Assembly: GCA_963777595.1 (NCBI GenBank)
Contig: CAVZRE010000041.1
Span: 1-64,000 of the forward strand
DNA length: 64,000 nt
From: CAVVFX01 sp963777595
Lineage (GTDB): Bacteria > Acidobacteriota > Terriglobia > Bryobacterales > Bryobacteraceae
Direction of reading: 5' to 3'
Shown here: positions 51,370 to 61,481 of the stretch, in pieces
Layout: each line of letters opens with the position of its first letter
Numbering within the stretch: position 1 is the stretch's first letter
Translations under genes and position numbers: made by a program
The notes under the pieces: model-generated
Databases searched by the model: none
The model's input: the letters and a program-made list of their open reading frames with translations, nothing else
What the model was told of the DNA's origin: nothing

Positions 51370-54090
51370 ATGAGAAGTGTAAAAAATATTAAGACTTTAC
51401 TGATCCTTGCTGCTTTGCCGGTGTTGGCCAGCGCTGCGACGAAGCGCTATATAGTGGAACTGTCCACTGAGCCCGCGGCCCGTTTCGCATCGCGCACCTT
51501 CGGCCCACATAAGGGATCTTTGGCGCGCCCGGAGGTGCAGACGCATCGGACGAAGATTCGAGCCGAGCAGGATGCCATCGTAAAGTCGATTCAGTCTATC
51601 GGCGGAAGCCTTCTCTCGCGCACCGATACGGCGTCCAATACACTCACCGTCGTACTGCCGGAAGAGAATGCCAAACAGCTGGCTGCATTACCGGGCGTGA
51701 AGAATTATCATCTGGAGCGCCGGCGCAAGCCCCTTTTGGATCAGGCGAGCTATGTGCACAACCTACCCCAGGTATACGGTTTGATCGGAGGGGCGAGCAA
51801 TGCCGGCAAAGGAGTAATGATCGCCATGATCGATTCCGGCATCGACATCACGCAGCCGGCATTCAGCGACAGTGGTTTTCAGGCTCCTGCGGGTTTTCCG
51901 CTCGTCAACGCGGTTTCCGATACAAAATATACCAACAACAAAGTGATCGTCGCCCGGAGTTATGTTTCGTTGTTGGCGAATCAACCCGATGGGGATAACA
52001 GCGCAGCGGACGAACAGGGCCACGGAACGATTATGGCCGATTGTGCCGCCGGAGGAATTACCGCCTATACCACGCTGGGTGCGCCTACATTTACGGGCAT
52101 TGCGCCGGGCGCTTACCTCGCCAGTTATAAAGTGCTGGGTTCATCGGGTGTGAATGACTCTTCCACCGACGCCGCCCTGCTTGCAGCGATCGATGCGGCT
52201 GTCCAGGACGCTTCGACATTCGGCGGCAGCAGCGTCATCAATTACAGCATGGGTGCAGGGATTCCCATTCCGTTAGGTGACGATCAGGAAGCCAGTGCGC
52301 TGAATAACGCGGTTGCGATGGGCATTGTCGTCGTCGGATCCGCCGGAGACGACGGCAACGGCTGGGACGCCGAAGGTTCGGGTAGCACGTGCACCCTGGA
52401 TACGCTGCTCTGTTGGGTCTCCGCGGATGGAAATGCGGTCACGATTCCGTCGTTCGTCAGCACGGACGCCGCGGGCGGCGTGATCTCGGTGGGCGGGTCG
52501 AACAATCAACGCGCGTTCGGACCGAGCCTGACGGTCGGCAGCAACATCTACCTGGTAGATACCGAAGACGCTGTGAGTGTCGACGCGAATAATAATCCAC
52601 TGGTATTTAACGGCGCTCCGGTTGTCGACGTGACGACGATCGACGGAACCGGACAGGCATGTAACGCGCTTCCCGCGAACAGTCTTGCGGGCGTAATCGC
52701 GTTTATGAGCGCTCAGGGCTGGGATGGTTTCGAGACGTGCAGCCCCGCCGAGAAGTTCAACAATGCGGCTGCCGCCGGCGCGATCGCCGGGATCATCTAC
52801 GACGACCATGAAGAAGATTTGGCCGACTTCTACAACTTCTCTTACTATTACGGCTACTCCTACTTCAGCGGACAAGATGGGTCCACACCGGTTACCAATC
52901 TTCCCGGTGGTTTCATCACCCTGGAAGACGGCAACCAGCTGAAAAGCCAGTTAGCGGCTCAAGCAAGCTCAACTGCCGCGTTCAACATGAGCTATACCTA
53001 CGGAAACGTAGTTCCCCTGAATCCGACCGAACTCTGGTTCGGTTCCTCCCGCGGCCCGGACGTGAGCTATGAAATCAAGCCGGACATGGTCGCGGTGGGC
53101 GAGAACCTGCTCACCGCCGCAACCATGAATCCGAACGTGAATTACTATGACCCGTCCGGCATGATTTATCCGTACGATGGCACGAGCGCGTCGGCTCCAT
53201 TAGTAGCGGGAGCCGCTGCGGTGCTGATGGCCGCGCGTCCGGGACTTTCCGCCGCGCAGTATCGCTCGCTGCTCGTCAACAGCAGCGTTCCGATGTATGA
53301 CTGCTCGCTCACGTCGACTCCGACCAGCGGCGCGACTTGCCCACAGGCTCGGGTAATGGACGCAGGCGCCGGATTGATGGATGTGAATGGCGCGATGAAC
53401 GCCGAGGCGACAGTGGTTCCGTCGACTCTGAGCTTCGGGGTTGCGGATGGCAGCACGACTCTGAACCAGACCCTGACCATTACCAATACCGGCACGGCTG
53501 CGGATACTTTTACTCTCAATGTGGTGGGACGCGACCCAGGGTTCACGCCGTCGGTTTCGCCCACCTCTTTGCAATTACCGGCTGGACAGTCGGGCACAGT
53601 GCAGGTCAGCATTCCAGGCGGCGTGCTCGCGGCGGGCGAATACGAAGGCGATATTCATTTCCAGGGCGCCAATACCGCGACTGATACCCACGTGCCCTAT
53701 TGGTTCGGGATTCCGAGCACGAATCCCTATCTATTGGTCGACATGGGATCCGACCTCGAGGATCTTCCCGGACAGACTGCCACCAGCGCCATCGTCTTCC
53801 GGGTGACGGACGCCTCGCGCATTCCGATGACGAACATTTCTTCCCAGGTAAAGGTGGCGTATAACGGCGTCGATACCGGCAGCGGGACCGTGACCGCCGG
53901 CACCGGCAAAGTCGCCAAAGTCTATGAATTGGATTCCTTCAGTCCCGGGACCATTGCAGCCGACGTTACTCTGGACACACATCGCCTTGTATACAACGTC
54001 TTCACGGTAACGTACGGATCTCTGTCGATGCAGTTTTACATCTGCGGCGTTACCGCGGCGGAAGCTAATAACGGCCAGACCTGCCAATAA
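51370..54090 (+). CDS. Secreted subtilisin-family (S8) serine protease with PA domain
   Basis: 906 residues. Signal peptide (LLILAALPVLASA), an inhibitor-I9-like propeptide to about residue 120, then the S8 catalytic domain: Asp155 in MIAMIDSGID, His218 in DEQGHGTIMAD and Ser606 in GTSASAPLVAGAA. Between His and Ser a PA domain is inserted (about 390-540: NALPANSLAGVIAFMSAQGW, GGFITLEDGNQLKSQ). After the catalytic part, from about 680, an Fn3/Ig-like module (STTLNQTLTITNTGTAADTF) and a further beta domain follow. Secreted proteolysis of extracellular protein is expected. The gene has an ATG at 51370; a TTG two codons upstream is less likely. A shared hairpin separates it from the AsmA-like gene. 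Confidence 0.92.
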   Translation: MRSVKNIKTLLILAALPVLASAATKRYIVELSTEPAARFASRTFGPHKGSLARPEVQTHRTKIRAEQDAIVKSIQSIGGSLLSRTDTASNTLTVVLPEENAKQLAALPGVKNYHLERRRKPLLDQASYVHNLPQVYGLIGGASNAGKGVMIAMIDSGIDITQPAFSDSGFQAPAGFPLVNAVSDTKYTNNKVIVARSYVSLLANQPDGDNSAADEQGHGTIMADCAAGGITAYTTLGAPTFTGIAPGAYLASYKVLGSSGVNDSSTDAALLAAIDAAVQDASTFGGSSVINYSMGAGIPIPLGDDQEASALNNAVAMGIVVVGSAGDDGNGWDAEGSGSTCTLDTLLCWVSADGNAVTIPSFVSTDAAGGVISVGGSNNQRAFGPSLTVGSNIYLVDTEDAVSVDANNNPLVFNGAPVVDVTTIDGTGQACNALPANSLAGVIAFMSAQGWDGFETCSPAEKFNNAAAAGAIAGIIYDDHEEDLADFYNFSYYYGYSYFSGQDGSTPVTNLPGGFITLEDGNQLKSQLAAQASSTAAFNMSYTYGNVVPLNPTELWFGSSRGPDVSYEIKPDMVAVGENLLTAATMNPNVNYYDPSGMIYPYDGTSASAPLVAGAAAVLMAARPGLSAAQYRSLLVNSSVPMYDCSLTSTPTSGATCPQARVMDAGAGLMDVNGAMNAEATVVPSTLSFGVADGSTTLNQTLTITNTGTAADTFTLNVVGRDPGFTPSVSPTSLQLPAGQSGTVQVSIPGGVLAAGEYEGDIHFQGANTATDTHVPYWFGIPSTNPYLLVDMGSDLEDLPGQTATSAIVFRVTDASRIPMTNISSQVKVAYNGVDTGSGTVTAGTGKVAKVYELDSFSPGTIAADVTLDTHRLVYNVFTVTYGSLSMQFYICGVTAAEANNGQTCQ

Positions 54091-54098
54091 AACCTGTG

Positions 54099-54153
54099 CT
54101 CATCCTAGGGGCTGTTTTTGGTCCGCGCTGCGAACAGGTTTCCTCAGGATGAG
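54099..54153. terminator. Bidirectional hairpin between convergent subtilase and AsmA-like genes
   Basis: CTCATCCT at 54099-54106 pairs with AGGATGAG at 54146-54153, and an outer-to-inner AGG/CCT extends the stem. A GCTGTTTTTGG run lies in the loop. Its position 8 and 9 bases from the two stop codons suggests termination for both directions. Confidence 0.5.
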
Positions 54154-54162
54154 CCGCGCGTC

Positions 54163-55761
54163 CTATTTCTTGCCGGGGACCATGAACTTATGGCTCCCGA
54201 ACTGGACACCGAACCGGGGCCGGTGGGCATCGCCTTCCACGAGGACGTGGAGGAATGTGCCCGCGCCATTCTTCTCGAAGAAAGGATCCACGGCCTTGAG
54301 AGCCCAGCTCTTCCACCCGGTCACCATTTGGGAGACCTTGGCCTCGAGCTTCAACGTGCCGTCGAAGTTCAGGTTCTGCCCGCGCAGGTTATAGGTGCCG
54401 GCCAAGGCCAGCCGGGCGCCGGGGACGTCGAACGACAATGACCGGAAGGTCATCAACTCATTCTCCAGACGAAACGAACCCTTCATATTGGAGGCGACCG
54501 AGTCTATCTCCTCGTTCTTAGGCTCTCCCTGGGCGTGCCGGCTTAAACCGTCGATCTGGCTCTGGATCGTGGATTTCAGAAACTTGGCGTTACGCAAACT
54601 GAAACTACCGTCCAACAGAATTTTCTGAATGACTTTGGAACTCAGAGGCGGAATGTCGATCCGCGTCTGCATGGTGATGCGACCCTCCATGAACGGCGAT
54701 CCTTTCATGGCTAAACGAAGCAGATCCGGAAGATAGCCGTCGGGCATGTGGACGTCCAAAGAAATGGTACGCTTCGGGTCGTTATTGTGCTTGATGATGG
54801 CCCCGGTCGTGGTGAAGTTCGTGCTCCCTAAAGTCGCGTGAACGGGTTGCAGCACGGTGTTGCCGTTGGTGCCGTCTACCAGGACTTCAAATTGGGTTCG
54901 CAAAGGAACCGGATTGCCCGACATTTTTAGCCGAAAATCCGGCACGTAGGCCTGACCCCTGGCATTGATCGACGAGAGAGTTCCCGCGAAGTTGCCGGTC
55001 GACGAGAGAATTCCGGCGATGCCATTGAAGATGCCGAGATCCGCATGATCAAAGCTATAGTCGCCGTCGAGTTTCGTATCTCCGGGTTCGTCGGCGTTCC
55101 AAGGACCGAAGTGGCCCTTGCTCAGGATGTGGCCGGGCGGTTTGGGAATATTGAGATCGGCTGAGTAGTTCAGCGGCGTGTCCGGCCCTACCGGAGTGAG
55201 AAGTACATGATCGATCCGGTAAGTGAGCGGTTGGCGCGTCTTGTCTTTGGGCAGGATGACAAGAGTCGCGTCGTGAATGTCGACCTGCTCGATCTTGACA
55301 TTGAGCTGGCGGCCTTTTGTGCCCTTGCCTGGCTGCGCAGGCTCGCTTTCGCCCTTCGGCGGCACTGTGATTCGCACGCCCTGTAGTGAAACCGCGTCTA
55401 CCGTCTTCTGGGGGTCTAATATGCTGGCGACGTCCACGGTGAATTGCAGCTTATCGATGACGAATACAGGTTCGGGACTGCCGGCGCGGCGGAGGGACAG
55501 ACCCTCGCCATCTACCTGTACAATCGCTCCCCGCTGTTTGTGAAAGACCAGCCCCATGGTCGATAAACGGGGGAGATGGATGTGCAACGCGGTTATTTCG
55601 ACGTCGGCGTGGAAACGATCATGAAGGTAGCGGATCGCCTGTTCTTTCACCATCGGATCGAGACGGCCCCGCAGGGTGCGTCCCGCGATAAACACTGCCA
55701 CAAAAAATATCGCGATCGCGACGGGGATAGCGATGAGAACGCGCTTTTGCGTAGTAGTCAC
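54163..55761 (-). CDS. AsmA-like envelope protein
   Basis: 532 residues. One N-terminal helix (RVLIAIPVAIAIFFVAVFIA) anchors it in the inner membrane with the rest in the periplasm. The rest is repeated beta strand with the AsmA/DUF748 pattern (VEITALHIHLPRLSTMGLVF, VDAVSLQGVRITVPPKG, LNVKIEQVDIHDATLVILPK), and near the end FRLENELMTFRSLSFDVPGA, RLALAGTYNLRGQNLNFDGT, the AsmA C-terminal signature. AsmA-like proteins form long grooves that carry phospholipid between the membranes. It lies 97 bases downstream of ada on the same strand. Confidence 0.85.
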   Translation of the reverse strand: MTTTQKRVLIAIPVAIAIFFVAVFIAGRTLRGRLDPMVKEQAIRYLHDRFHADVEITALHIHLPRLSTMGLVFHKQRGAIVQVDGEGLSLRRAGSPEPVFVIDKLQFTVDVASILDPQKTVDAVSLQGVRITVPPKGESEPAQPGKGTKGRQLNVKIEQVDIHDATLVILPKDKTRQPLTYRIDHVLLTPVGPDTPLNYSADLNIPKPPGHILSKGHFGPWNADEPGDTKLDGDYSFDHADLGIFNGIAGILSSTGNFAGTLSSINARGQAYVPDFRLKMSGNPVPLRTQFEVLVDGTNGNTVLQPVHATLGSTNFTTTGAIIKHNNDPKRTISLDVHMPDGYLPDLLRLAMKGSPFMEGRITMQTRIDIPPLSSKVIQKILLDGSFSLRNAKFLKSTIQSQIDGLSRHAQGEPKNEEIDSVASNMKGSFRLENELMTFRSLSFDVPGARLALAGTYNLRGQNLNFDGTLKLEAKVSQMVTGWKSWALKAVDPFFEKNGAGTFLHVLVEGDAHRPRFGVQFGSHKFMVPGKK

Positions 55762-55858
55762 AGTTAGAATGTACTTCTACTCAATGACTGCCGTTAACGA
55801 GCCACTGTGGGAAAAGGTACAGATTTCGGCCGAGCCGGTGTCCGAGCCGAAGAAACTG

Positions 55859-56945
55859 CTACGAACGTTCACTCTCGATCAGCTGTCTTTTTCGCTCGAC
55901 ACCCCAGCGATAGCCGCCAAGTTCGCCGCTACCGCGGATCACGCGATGACAGGGAATAAGAATCGCAACAGTGTTTTTGGCGCAGGCGCTGGCTACTGCC
56001 CGGGAAGCGGCAGGCTGGCCGAGTCCTTTGGCTACATCACCATACGAGCGCGTCTGCCCGTAGGGAATGGTGCGCAGATAGTTCCAGACACGCATTTGGA
56101 AGGCTGTAGCGCGAATGTCCAGCGGCAGATCCTTATGCGGTTGCTGCTTGCCCGCCAGATGCGCCGTTAGGGCGGCAAGCCATTGGCGAAAAACAGGAGG
56201 CGCGGGTTCTCGCATCGCTTCGAGTAGAGCCTGCGGGATACTCTTTCTCTAATGCTTTTAGTAGTTCTTGGGGCGAGCGGCCGAACTGGACGAAGCAGAT
56301 CCCGCGATCGGTGGCGGCCAGCATGATTTTCCCCGCGGGAGAATCCACGGTCGTGTAAGTGATGATCAGGTTGGAGCCGCCGTCCCGGTATTGTTTCGGG
56401 GTCATGCCGAGATGGGCGTCCGAGCGTTCGTACACCCTGCTGGATGACCCGTACCCGGCGTCATAGATTGCGGCGGTAACATCAGCGGCCTGGCGAAGGT
56501 TAGTCTTCAATTGATTGAGCCGGCAAACTTCGGCGTATTGCTTCGGCGTTACGCCGGCGATCGCCTGGAAGCTGCGCTGAAAATGAAACCGGCTCAGATT
56601 GGCGAGTTGCGCGAGGCGGCTAAGGGCAAGCACGGCGGGATCGGCATCAGCGGCATGTTGTTCGATGTAGCGGCAGAGCTTGCGAATGCGTTCAGCGTTG
56701 GGATCGCGCCCGATTGTCGCGAGTGGACGGCAGCGGAGACAAGGGCGGAGACCGTCGCGTTCGGCATCGGCCGGTTCCTGATAGAAGCGCACGTTCTTGC
56801 GCAAGGGGCGGCGCGCCGGGCAGGATGGCCGGCAATAGACTCGTGTGGTGAGGACGCCGGTAAAAAACTGTCCGTCTGCCGCGGGATCGCGCCGGGTCAC
56901 GGCCTCCCAGCATGCGGCTTCGTTCAGTGAGCTCAGATTCGGCAT
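55859..56945 (-). CDS. ada: Ada-type bifunctional alkylation response protein (one apparent frameshift)
   Basis: About 360 residues after joining. The N-terminal Ada domain has CRPSCPARRPLRKNVRFYQE (methyl-phosphotriester acceptor Cys among zinc ligands) and CLRCRPLA. An AraC-type HTH follows (LAQLANLSRFHFQRSFQAIA, GVTPKQYAEVCRLNQL). The first frame ends after ALEKEYPAGSTR; one surplus G near 56231 explains the change, and the other frame continues LEAMREPAPPVFRQWLAALT and the O6-methylguanine methyltransferase domain with TIPYGQTRSYGDVAKGLGQ and the acceptor Cys in ILIPCHRVIRGSG. So it is both the sensor/activator and repair enzyme of the adaptive response. It diverges from the exporter operon. 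Confidence 0.9.
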
Positions 56946-57080
56946 AGCTGATGTTCCTTTCAGTTTAGAGTCTGACGCAGCGCGCGCGGACTCGCTATCC
57001 GGATGTTGCGGGCGAATCCGGCAGCGAAATTAACGAACTTCCGGGCGTCCACTTCCGTTGCTAGAATTGATAGATCAACC

Positions 57081-58238
57081 GTGCTACGCCATCTACCCTT
57101 GATCCTGAAGAATTGCTGGCGCAACCGCCGGCGTACCATCCTCACGGTGCTTAGCATCAGCGTATCCCTGTGCTTGTTGGGGGTCATGATGGCGATCTAT
57201 CATGCGTTCTATTTCCAGGCAGCCTCTCCGTATCAAGCCCTCCGGTTAGTCGTGCGTAACCGTGTTTCCCTGGTGTTCGGGTTGCCGCAGTCTTACCGCG
57301 AGAAGATCCTGCTGGTTCCCGGCGTTCGAGATGCTGAGATCTCGCAGTGGTTTGGAGGAATTTATATCGACCGGCGCCCGGAGCACATGTTCGCGCGTTT
57401 TGCGGTAGAACCCGCCAAGCAACTGAATTTGCGCGGCGAGATGCAGATGCCTGAGGACGAAAAGAAAGCGTTCGTGAACGAGCGGACGGCTTGCATCGTT
57501 GGCCGCACGCTGGCGACTAAGCAGGATTTCAAACTCGGCCAGAAAATTACCCTCCAGGGCGACATCTTTCCTTACAACATGGAGTTGACCATTCGCGGCA
57601 TCTTTGACGCGCCCGAGAACGACGAGGTCCTGTATTTTAACCGCGATTATCTGGAAGAGAGCCTGCCAGTAGGCCGGCGCGGAAGTGCGGGTACGATCAA
57701 TGTTTTAGCGGCGAGCGCGGAAGACGTCCCGCGGATCGAAACCGCGATCGACGACATGTTCCACAACTCTACGAACCAGACCAAAACGGAGTCGGAAAGC
57801 GCTTTCTCGCTGAGCTTCGTTTCGATGCTGGGAAATGTGAAGGTGTTTCTGTTGGCCGTGCTCGGCGCAGTGACCTTCACGATTCTGCTGGTTTCGGCGA
57901 ATACCATTGCCATGTCGGTCCGGGAGCGGGTAAGGGATGTCGGTATTCTGAAAACTTTAGGCTACACGCCGGCCGCGATCCTCGGCATTATTCTCGGAGA
58001 GGCGCTTGTGATTGCCTTGGCGGGGGGCGTGATCGGCGTCATTCTGGCGGCGTTCATGACCGGAGGAGTGCGGCAGATGCCGACGATGATGGACCAGTTG
58101 CAACACCTGACTCTACTGCCGCAGGTCGCAGCGGCATGCCTCGCGGTGGCGTTGCTGATTGGCCTGGTGAGCGCGCTGATACCCGCCATTAACGCCTCCC
58201 GTATGTCGATTCTCGATGCGCTGAAATCAACCGACTAA
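57081..58238 (+). CDS. FtsX/MacB-type ABC permease, first of two
   Basis: 385 residues from a GTG (MLRHLPLILKNCWRNRRRTI). One N-terminal helix (LTVLSISVSLCLLGVMMAIY), a periplasmic domain of about 215 residues (SLVFGLPQSYREKILLVPGV, AISQWFGGIYIDRRP-like region), then three helices of the FtsX domain: VKVFLLAVLGAVTFTILLVS, AILGIILGEALVIALAGGVI, AACLAVALLIGLVSALIPAI. ANTIAMSVRERVRDVGILKT is the usual FtsX motif. It is shorter than the orphan permease and belongs to a classic operon with a second permease, an adaptor and an ATPase. An in-frame ATG-less extension upstream is open, so the start is unsure. Confidence 0.85.
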   Translation: MLRHLPLILKNCWRNRRRTILTVLSISVSLCLLGVMMAIYHAFYFQAASPYQALRLVVRNRVSLVFGLPQSYREKILLVPGVRDAEISQWFGGIYIDRRPEHMFARFAVEPAKQLNLRGEMQMPEDEKKAFVNERTACIVGRTLATKQDFKLGQKITLQGDIFPYNMELTIRGIFDAPENDEVLYFNRDYLEESLPVGRRGSAGTINVLAASAEDVPRIETAIDDMFHNSTNQTKTESESAFSLSFVSMLGNVKVFLLAVLGAVTFTILLVSANTIAMSVRERVRDVGILKTLGYTPAAILGIILGEALVIALAGGVIGVILAAFMTGGVRQMPTMMDQLQHLTLLPQVAAACLAVALLIGLVSALIPAINASRMSILDALKSTD

Positions 58239-58242
58239 CTCC

Positions 58243-59411
58243 ATGGCCATCCCGCTCACCTATAATTTCCGCAACCTGGTGGTCCGCAAGACCACCACGA
58301 TTATGACCGCGCTCGGTATCGCGTTGACGGTTGCGGTGCTGCTTGCGGTGCTGGCGTTAATGTCCGGTTTGCAGACTGCGCTGCACTCCACGGGCGATCC
58401 TTTGGATATTCTGGTCCTGCGCAAAGGCTCGGATTCTGAGCTGATCAGCAACCTGGAGCGCGCCGATTATCAGACGATAAAGTTTCTGCCGGGGATCGCG
58501 CGCAACCAGCATAACGATCCTCTTGCTTCACTCGAAATGGTTGCGGTGATTAATCTTGTCAGCGTGGATGCGCCTGACGGAAATAACATTACGCTCCGCG
58601 GGCTCACGCCGCTGGGAATCGAACTGCGGCAGGGTCTGCATATCGTTTCCGGGCGATGGTTCGACGCCGGAAAACGCGAGGTGGTGGTGGGTGAAGCCAT
58701 CGCCAAACGATATCCCGCGGCGCGGATGGGGAAGAAACTGCGCTTCGGGAAAGGGGAATGGGACGTGGTTGGCGTCATGTCGGCTGGACAGAGCGCGACC
58801 AACAGCGAGATCTTCGCCGACCTCAATCAGGCGAGCTCGGATTTCGACCGGATCGAGGTGCTCAGCTCGATTCTGCTGCGCGCGCAGGATGAGGTCGCGG
58901 CGGATGCGCTGATCAAGCGGATCTCCTCCGATCAGCGGGTGAACGTCACGTGCCGAATCCGAGAAGAGCTATTACGATGCCCAGACATCGTCGGGCTTGC
59001 CTATTACGGTGCTGGGTCTTTTTGTTTCGGTCATCATGGCGGTGGGCAGCAGTTTCGCGGCAATGAACACGATGTTCGCCGCGGTGGCGCGAAGGGCGCG
59101 GGAGATCGGCACTCTTCGCGTGCTGGGATTTTCACGCGGCAGCATTCTGCTGAGTTTCTTCGCCGAATCGGTGCTGCTCTCCGTCGTTTGGCGGACTGAT
59201 TGGCTGCCTGCTGGTGTTGCCGCTGAATGGGGTGACGAGCGGCGTCGGAAACTTCTCGACGTTCGCCGAAACCTCCTTCAACTTCACGGTCACTCCCCAG
59301 ATCATGATGATCGGCGTGGCATTTGCCTCAGTGCTCGGCGCTATTGGTGGATTTTTCCCGGCGCATTCGGCATCAAGGAAGGAAATTCTCACCGCGCTGC
59401 GTGAAACGTAA
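58243..59411 (+). CDS. FtsX/MacB-type ABC permease, second of two (two apparent frameshifts)
   Basis: About 389 residues after joining. FNFRNLVVRK-like start (IPLTYNFRNLVVRKTTTIMT), first helix, periplasmic domain (ITLRGLTPLGIELRQGLHIV, SGRWFDAGKREVVVGEAIAK). Near 58957 the frame changes to SEKSYYDAQTSSGLPITVLG, FVSVIMAVGSSFAAMNTMFA, RREIGTLRVLGFSR-like FtsX motif; near 59184 it changes again to GGLIGCLLVLPLNGVTSGVG and the final helix VAFASVLGAIGGFFPAHSAS, ending ILTALRET. All domain parts are present, so it is read as one gene with one-base errors. It starts 4 bases after the first permease and ends 2 before the adaptor. Confidence 0.83.
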
Positions 59412-59413
59412 AC

Positions 59414-60746
59414 ATGGAAGCTGAACTAAAAAGTCTGCAGATCGATCGTTCACGCAAACGGTCGGGCGAACCCTCCAAATGGGCTACGCGGTGGATCATT
59501 ATCGGGATCACGCTGCTGCTCGCGCTTGGGCGCGGCGCGATTTGCGTATACGCGGATGAATGCTCCGCTCGAAGTCAGCGTGGTGCGGGTGCAGGCCACT
59601 GGAGGAGCGGCCGCGGCGCAGGGCGTGGTCCTGAACGCGACCGGCTACATCATCGCGCATCACAAGATCGAAGTGGCGGCGAAGGTGGTCGGGCGCGTGG
59701 AGTGGATCGGCGTGGATCAGGGCGATATGGTTCACGAAGGCCAGGTGATCGTCCGCCTGGAAGACGACGATTATCGGGCGCAGGTGCAGCAGGCAAAGGG
59801 CAATCTGGCGAACCTCGAAGCGAAACTGGCAGAAGCGATGCACGGCTCGCGTCCGGAAGAGGTTGCAGTCGCGGACGCCAACATGGTGAACGCTCAGGCC
59901 GATCTGGAAGATGCGCGCGTGACGCTCGATCGAAACCGCTCGCTGGCGCAAGCGAAGGTGGTGTCGCGGCAGATTCTGGATGACGCGCAGGCCAAGTACG
60001 ATGGCGCCGTGGCGCGCGTAAATTCCTTGAAGAAGACGCTGGACCTGGCGAAACTCGGTCCGCGGCAGGAGCAGATCGACGCGCTGCGAGGGCAAGTTAC
60101 GCAGGCCAAAGGCACGGTGGATTACGCCGAATCGCAGCTCTCCGACACCATCATTAAAGCTCCGGTGACAGGGACCATCCTGGAGCGCGCGGTCGAGAAA
60201 GGCGAATTCGTGACCACCAGCTTTGTCGGCGATAAAGGCGCGAAAGGCTACGTCGTCTCGCTGGCCGATCTCAACGATCTGCAAGTCGAACTCGACATCG
60301 CACAGAACGATTTCGCCAAGCTGCATGCCAAGCAAAAGGGTATCGTGACGGTCGACGCTTTCCCCGACCGCAAATACGAGGGCTACATCTACGAGGTTGC
60401 GCCGGAAGCGAATCGACAGAAGGCCACCGTGCAGGTGAAGGTGAAGGTAGTCAATCCGGACGAGTATTTGCGGCCCGAGATGAATTCGAGCGTGGCGTTT
60501 CTGGCAGACGATCAGCCGAAGTCGAATGGCGCGGCGGAACCTGTAATTCTCGTACCGTCATCGGCGATTAAGGACGGCGCGGTCTTCGTGGTGCTGAACG
60601 GAAAGGCTTTGCGGCGGCCCGTGAAGACAGGCATGACGATGTCGAACGGCGTCCGTGTGACGCAAGGCTTAATCGGCGGCGAGGATGTTATCGTAAGTCC
60701 GCCCGCCGGGCTGGCCGAGGGCGCGAGCGTGAAGTTGAAAGGCTGA
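59414..60746 (+). CDS. MacA/HlyD-type periplasmic adaptor (one apparent frameshift)
   Basis: About 443 residues after joining. The N-terminal frame holds a cytoplasmic start (EAELKSLQIDRSRKRSGEPS) and an inner-membrane helix (WIIIGITLLLALG). After one base near 59525, the next frame continues ARFAYTRMNAPLEVSVVRVQ and GYIIAHHKIEVAAKVVGRVE, a lipoyl/barrel-sandwich half; coiled-coil hairpin residues about 100-230 (VAVADANMVNAQADLEDARV, VNSLKKTLDLAKLGPRQEQI); the second lipoyl half IIKAPVTGTILERAVEKGEF; then beta-barrel and membrane-proximal domain. It would bridge the two permeases to a TolC-like outer-membrane channel (none in the window). Confidence 0.88.
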
Positions 60747-60750
60747 GAAT

Positions 60751-61464
60751 ATGGCGGGAACTGCAAACGGCGAAGTATTGATCCGGACTCGCAAGCTGCG
60801 TAAGGAGTTCATCCGCGACGAATTCCACGTGATCGCGTTGAAGGACGTGGATATCGAGATTCAGAAGGGCGAGTTCGCGGCTCTGATGGGTCCCTCAGGT
60901 TCCGGCAAGTCGACGCTCCTGCACTTGATCGCCGCGATGGATAAGGTGACAAGCGGCGACATTACGGTGTTGGGCGAGAATCTGCGGCAATTGAGCGACC
61001 GGGCGATTGCCCATTGGCGCAACGAACACGTCGGTTTTATATTTCAGTCGTTCAACTTGATTCCGGTGCTGACCGCCATCGAGAATGTCGAACTACCGCT
61101 CAAGCTGACCAATCTGACGAAGAAGGAGCGGCTGGAACACGCGACTACGGCCCTGAAGCTGGTCGGGCTGGGCGACCGGTTGAAGCATTATCCCCGGCAG
61201 CTTTCGGGTGGACAGGAGCAGCGCGTCGCGATCGCTCGGGCGATTGTAACGGATCCGGCGTTGATTCTCGCGGATGAGCCTACGGGCAATCTTGATGCCG
61301 CTTCAGCGGACGAAGTGCTGAATATGTTGTCGCGTCTGAATAAAGAATTCGGCAAGACAATCGTCATGGTGACTCACGATCCTCACGCGGCGCGATTCGC
61401 CTCACACGTTTATCATCTCGAAAAAGGCGAATTGCTGACATCCGGCGCGGCGCCGGTTATGTAA
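60751..61464 (+). CDS. ABC transporter ATPase (MacB/LolD type)
   Basis: 237 residues, frame-intact. Walker A GPSGSGKSTLLHLIAAMD, Q-loop FIFQSFNLIPVLTAIENVEL, signature LSGGQEQRVAIARAIVTDPA, Walker B LILADEPTGNLDAASADEVL and switch His VMVTHDPHAARFASHVYHL. The EPTGNLD form with NLIPVLTAIENV marks the MacB/LolD/FtsE class that works with FtsX-type permeases by mechanotransmission rather than by carrying substrate across the membrane. It is the fourth gene of the exporter operon, four bases after the adaptor, and converges on the secreted-protein gene 17 bases away. Confidence 0.95.
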   Translation: MAGTANGEVLIRTRKLRKEFIRDEFHVIALKDVDIEIQKGEFAALMGPSGSGKSTLLHLIAAMDKVTSGDITVLGENLRQLSDRAIAHWRNEHVGFIFQSFNLIPVLTAIENVELPLKLTNLTKKERLEHATTALKLVGLGDRLKHYPRQLSGGQEQRVAIARAIVTDPALILADEPTGNLDAASADEVLNMLSRLNKEFGKTIVMVTHDPHAARFASHVYHLEKGELLTSGAAPVM

Positions 61465-61481
61465 TGCTATCCGACAAAGAA

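Noticed and set aside
60085..60110. Third copy of the AGGCCAAAGGCCT element
   Set aside because: CGCAGGCCAAAGGC occurs within the adaptor coding sequence, but the palindrome is incomplete and the flanks differ; chance similarity.
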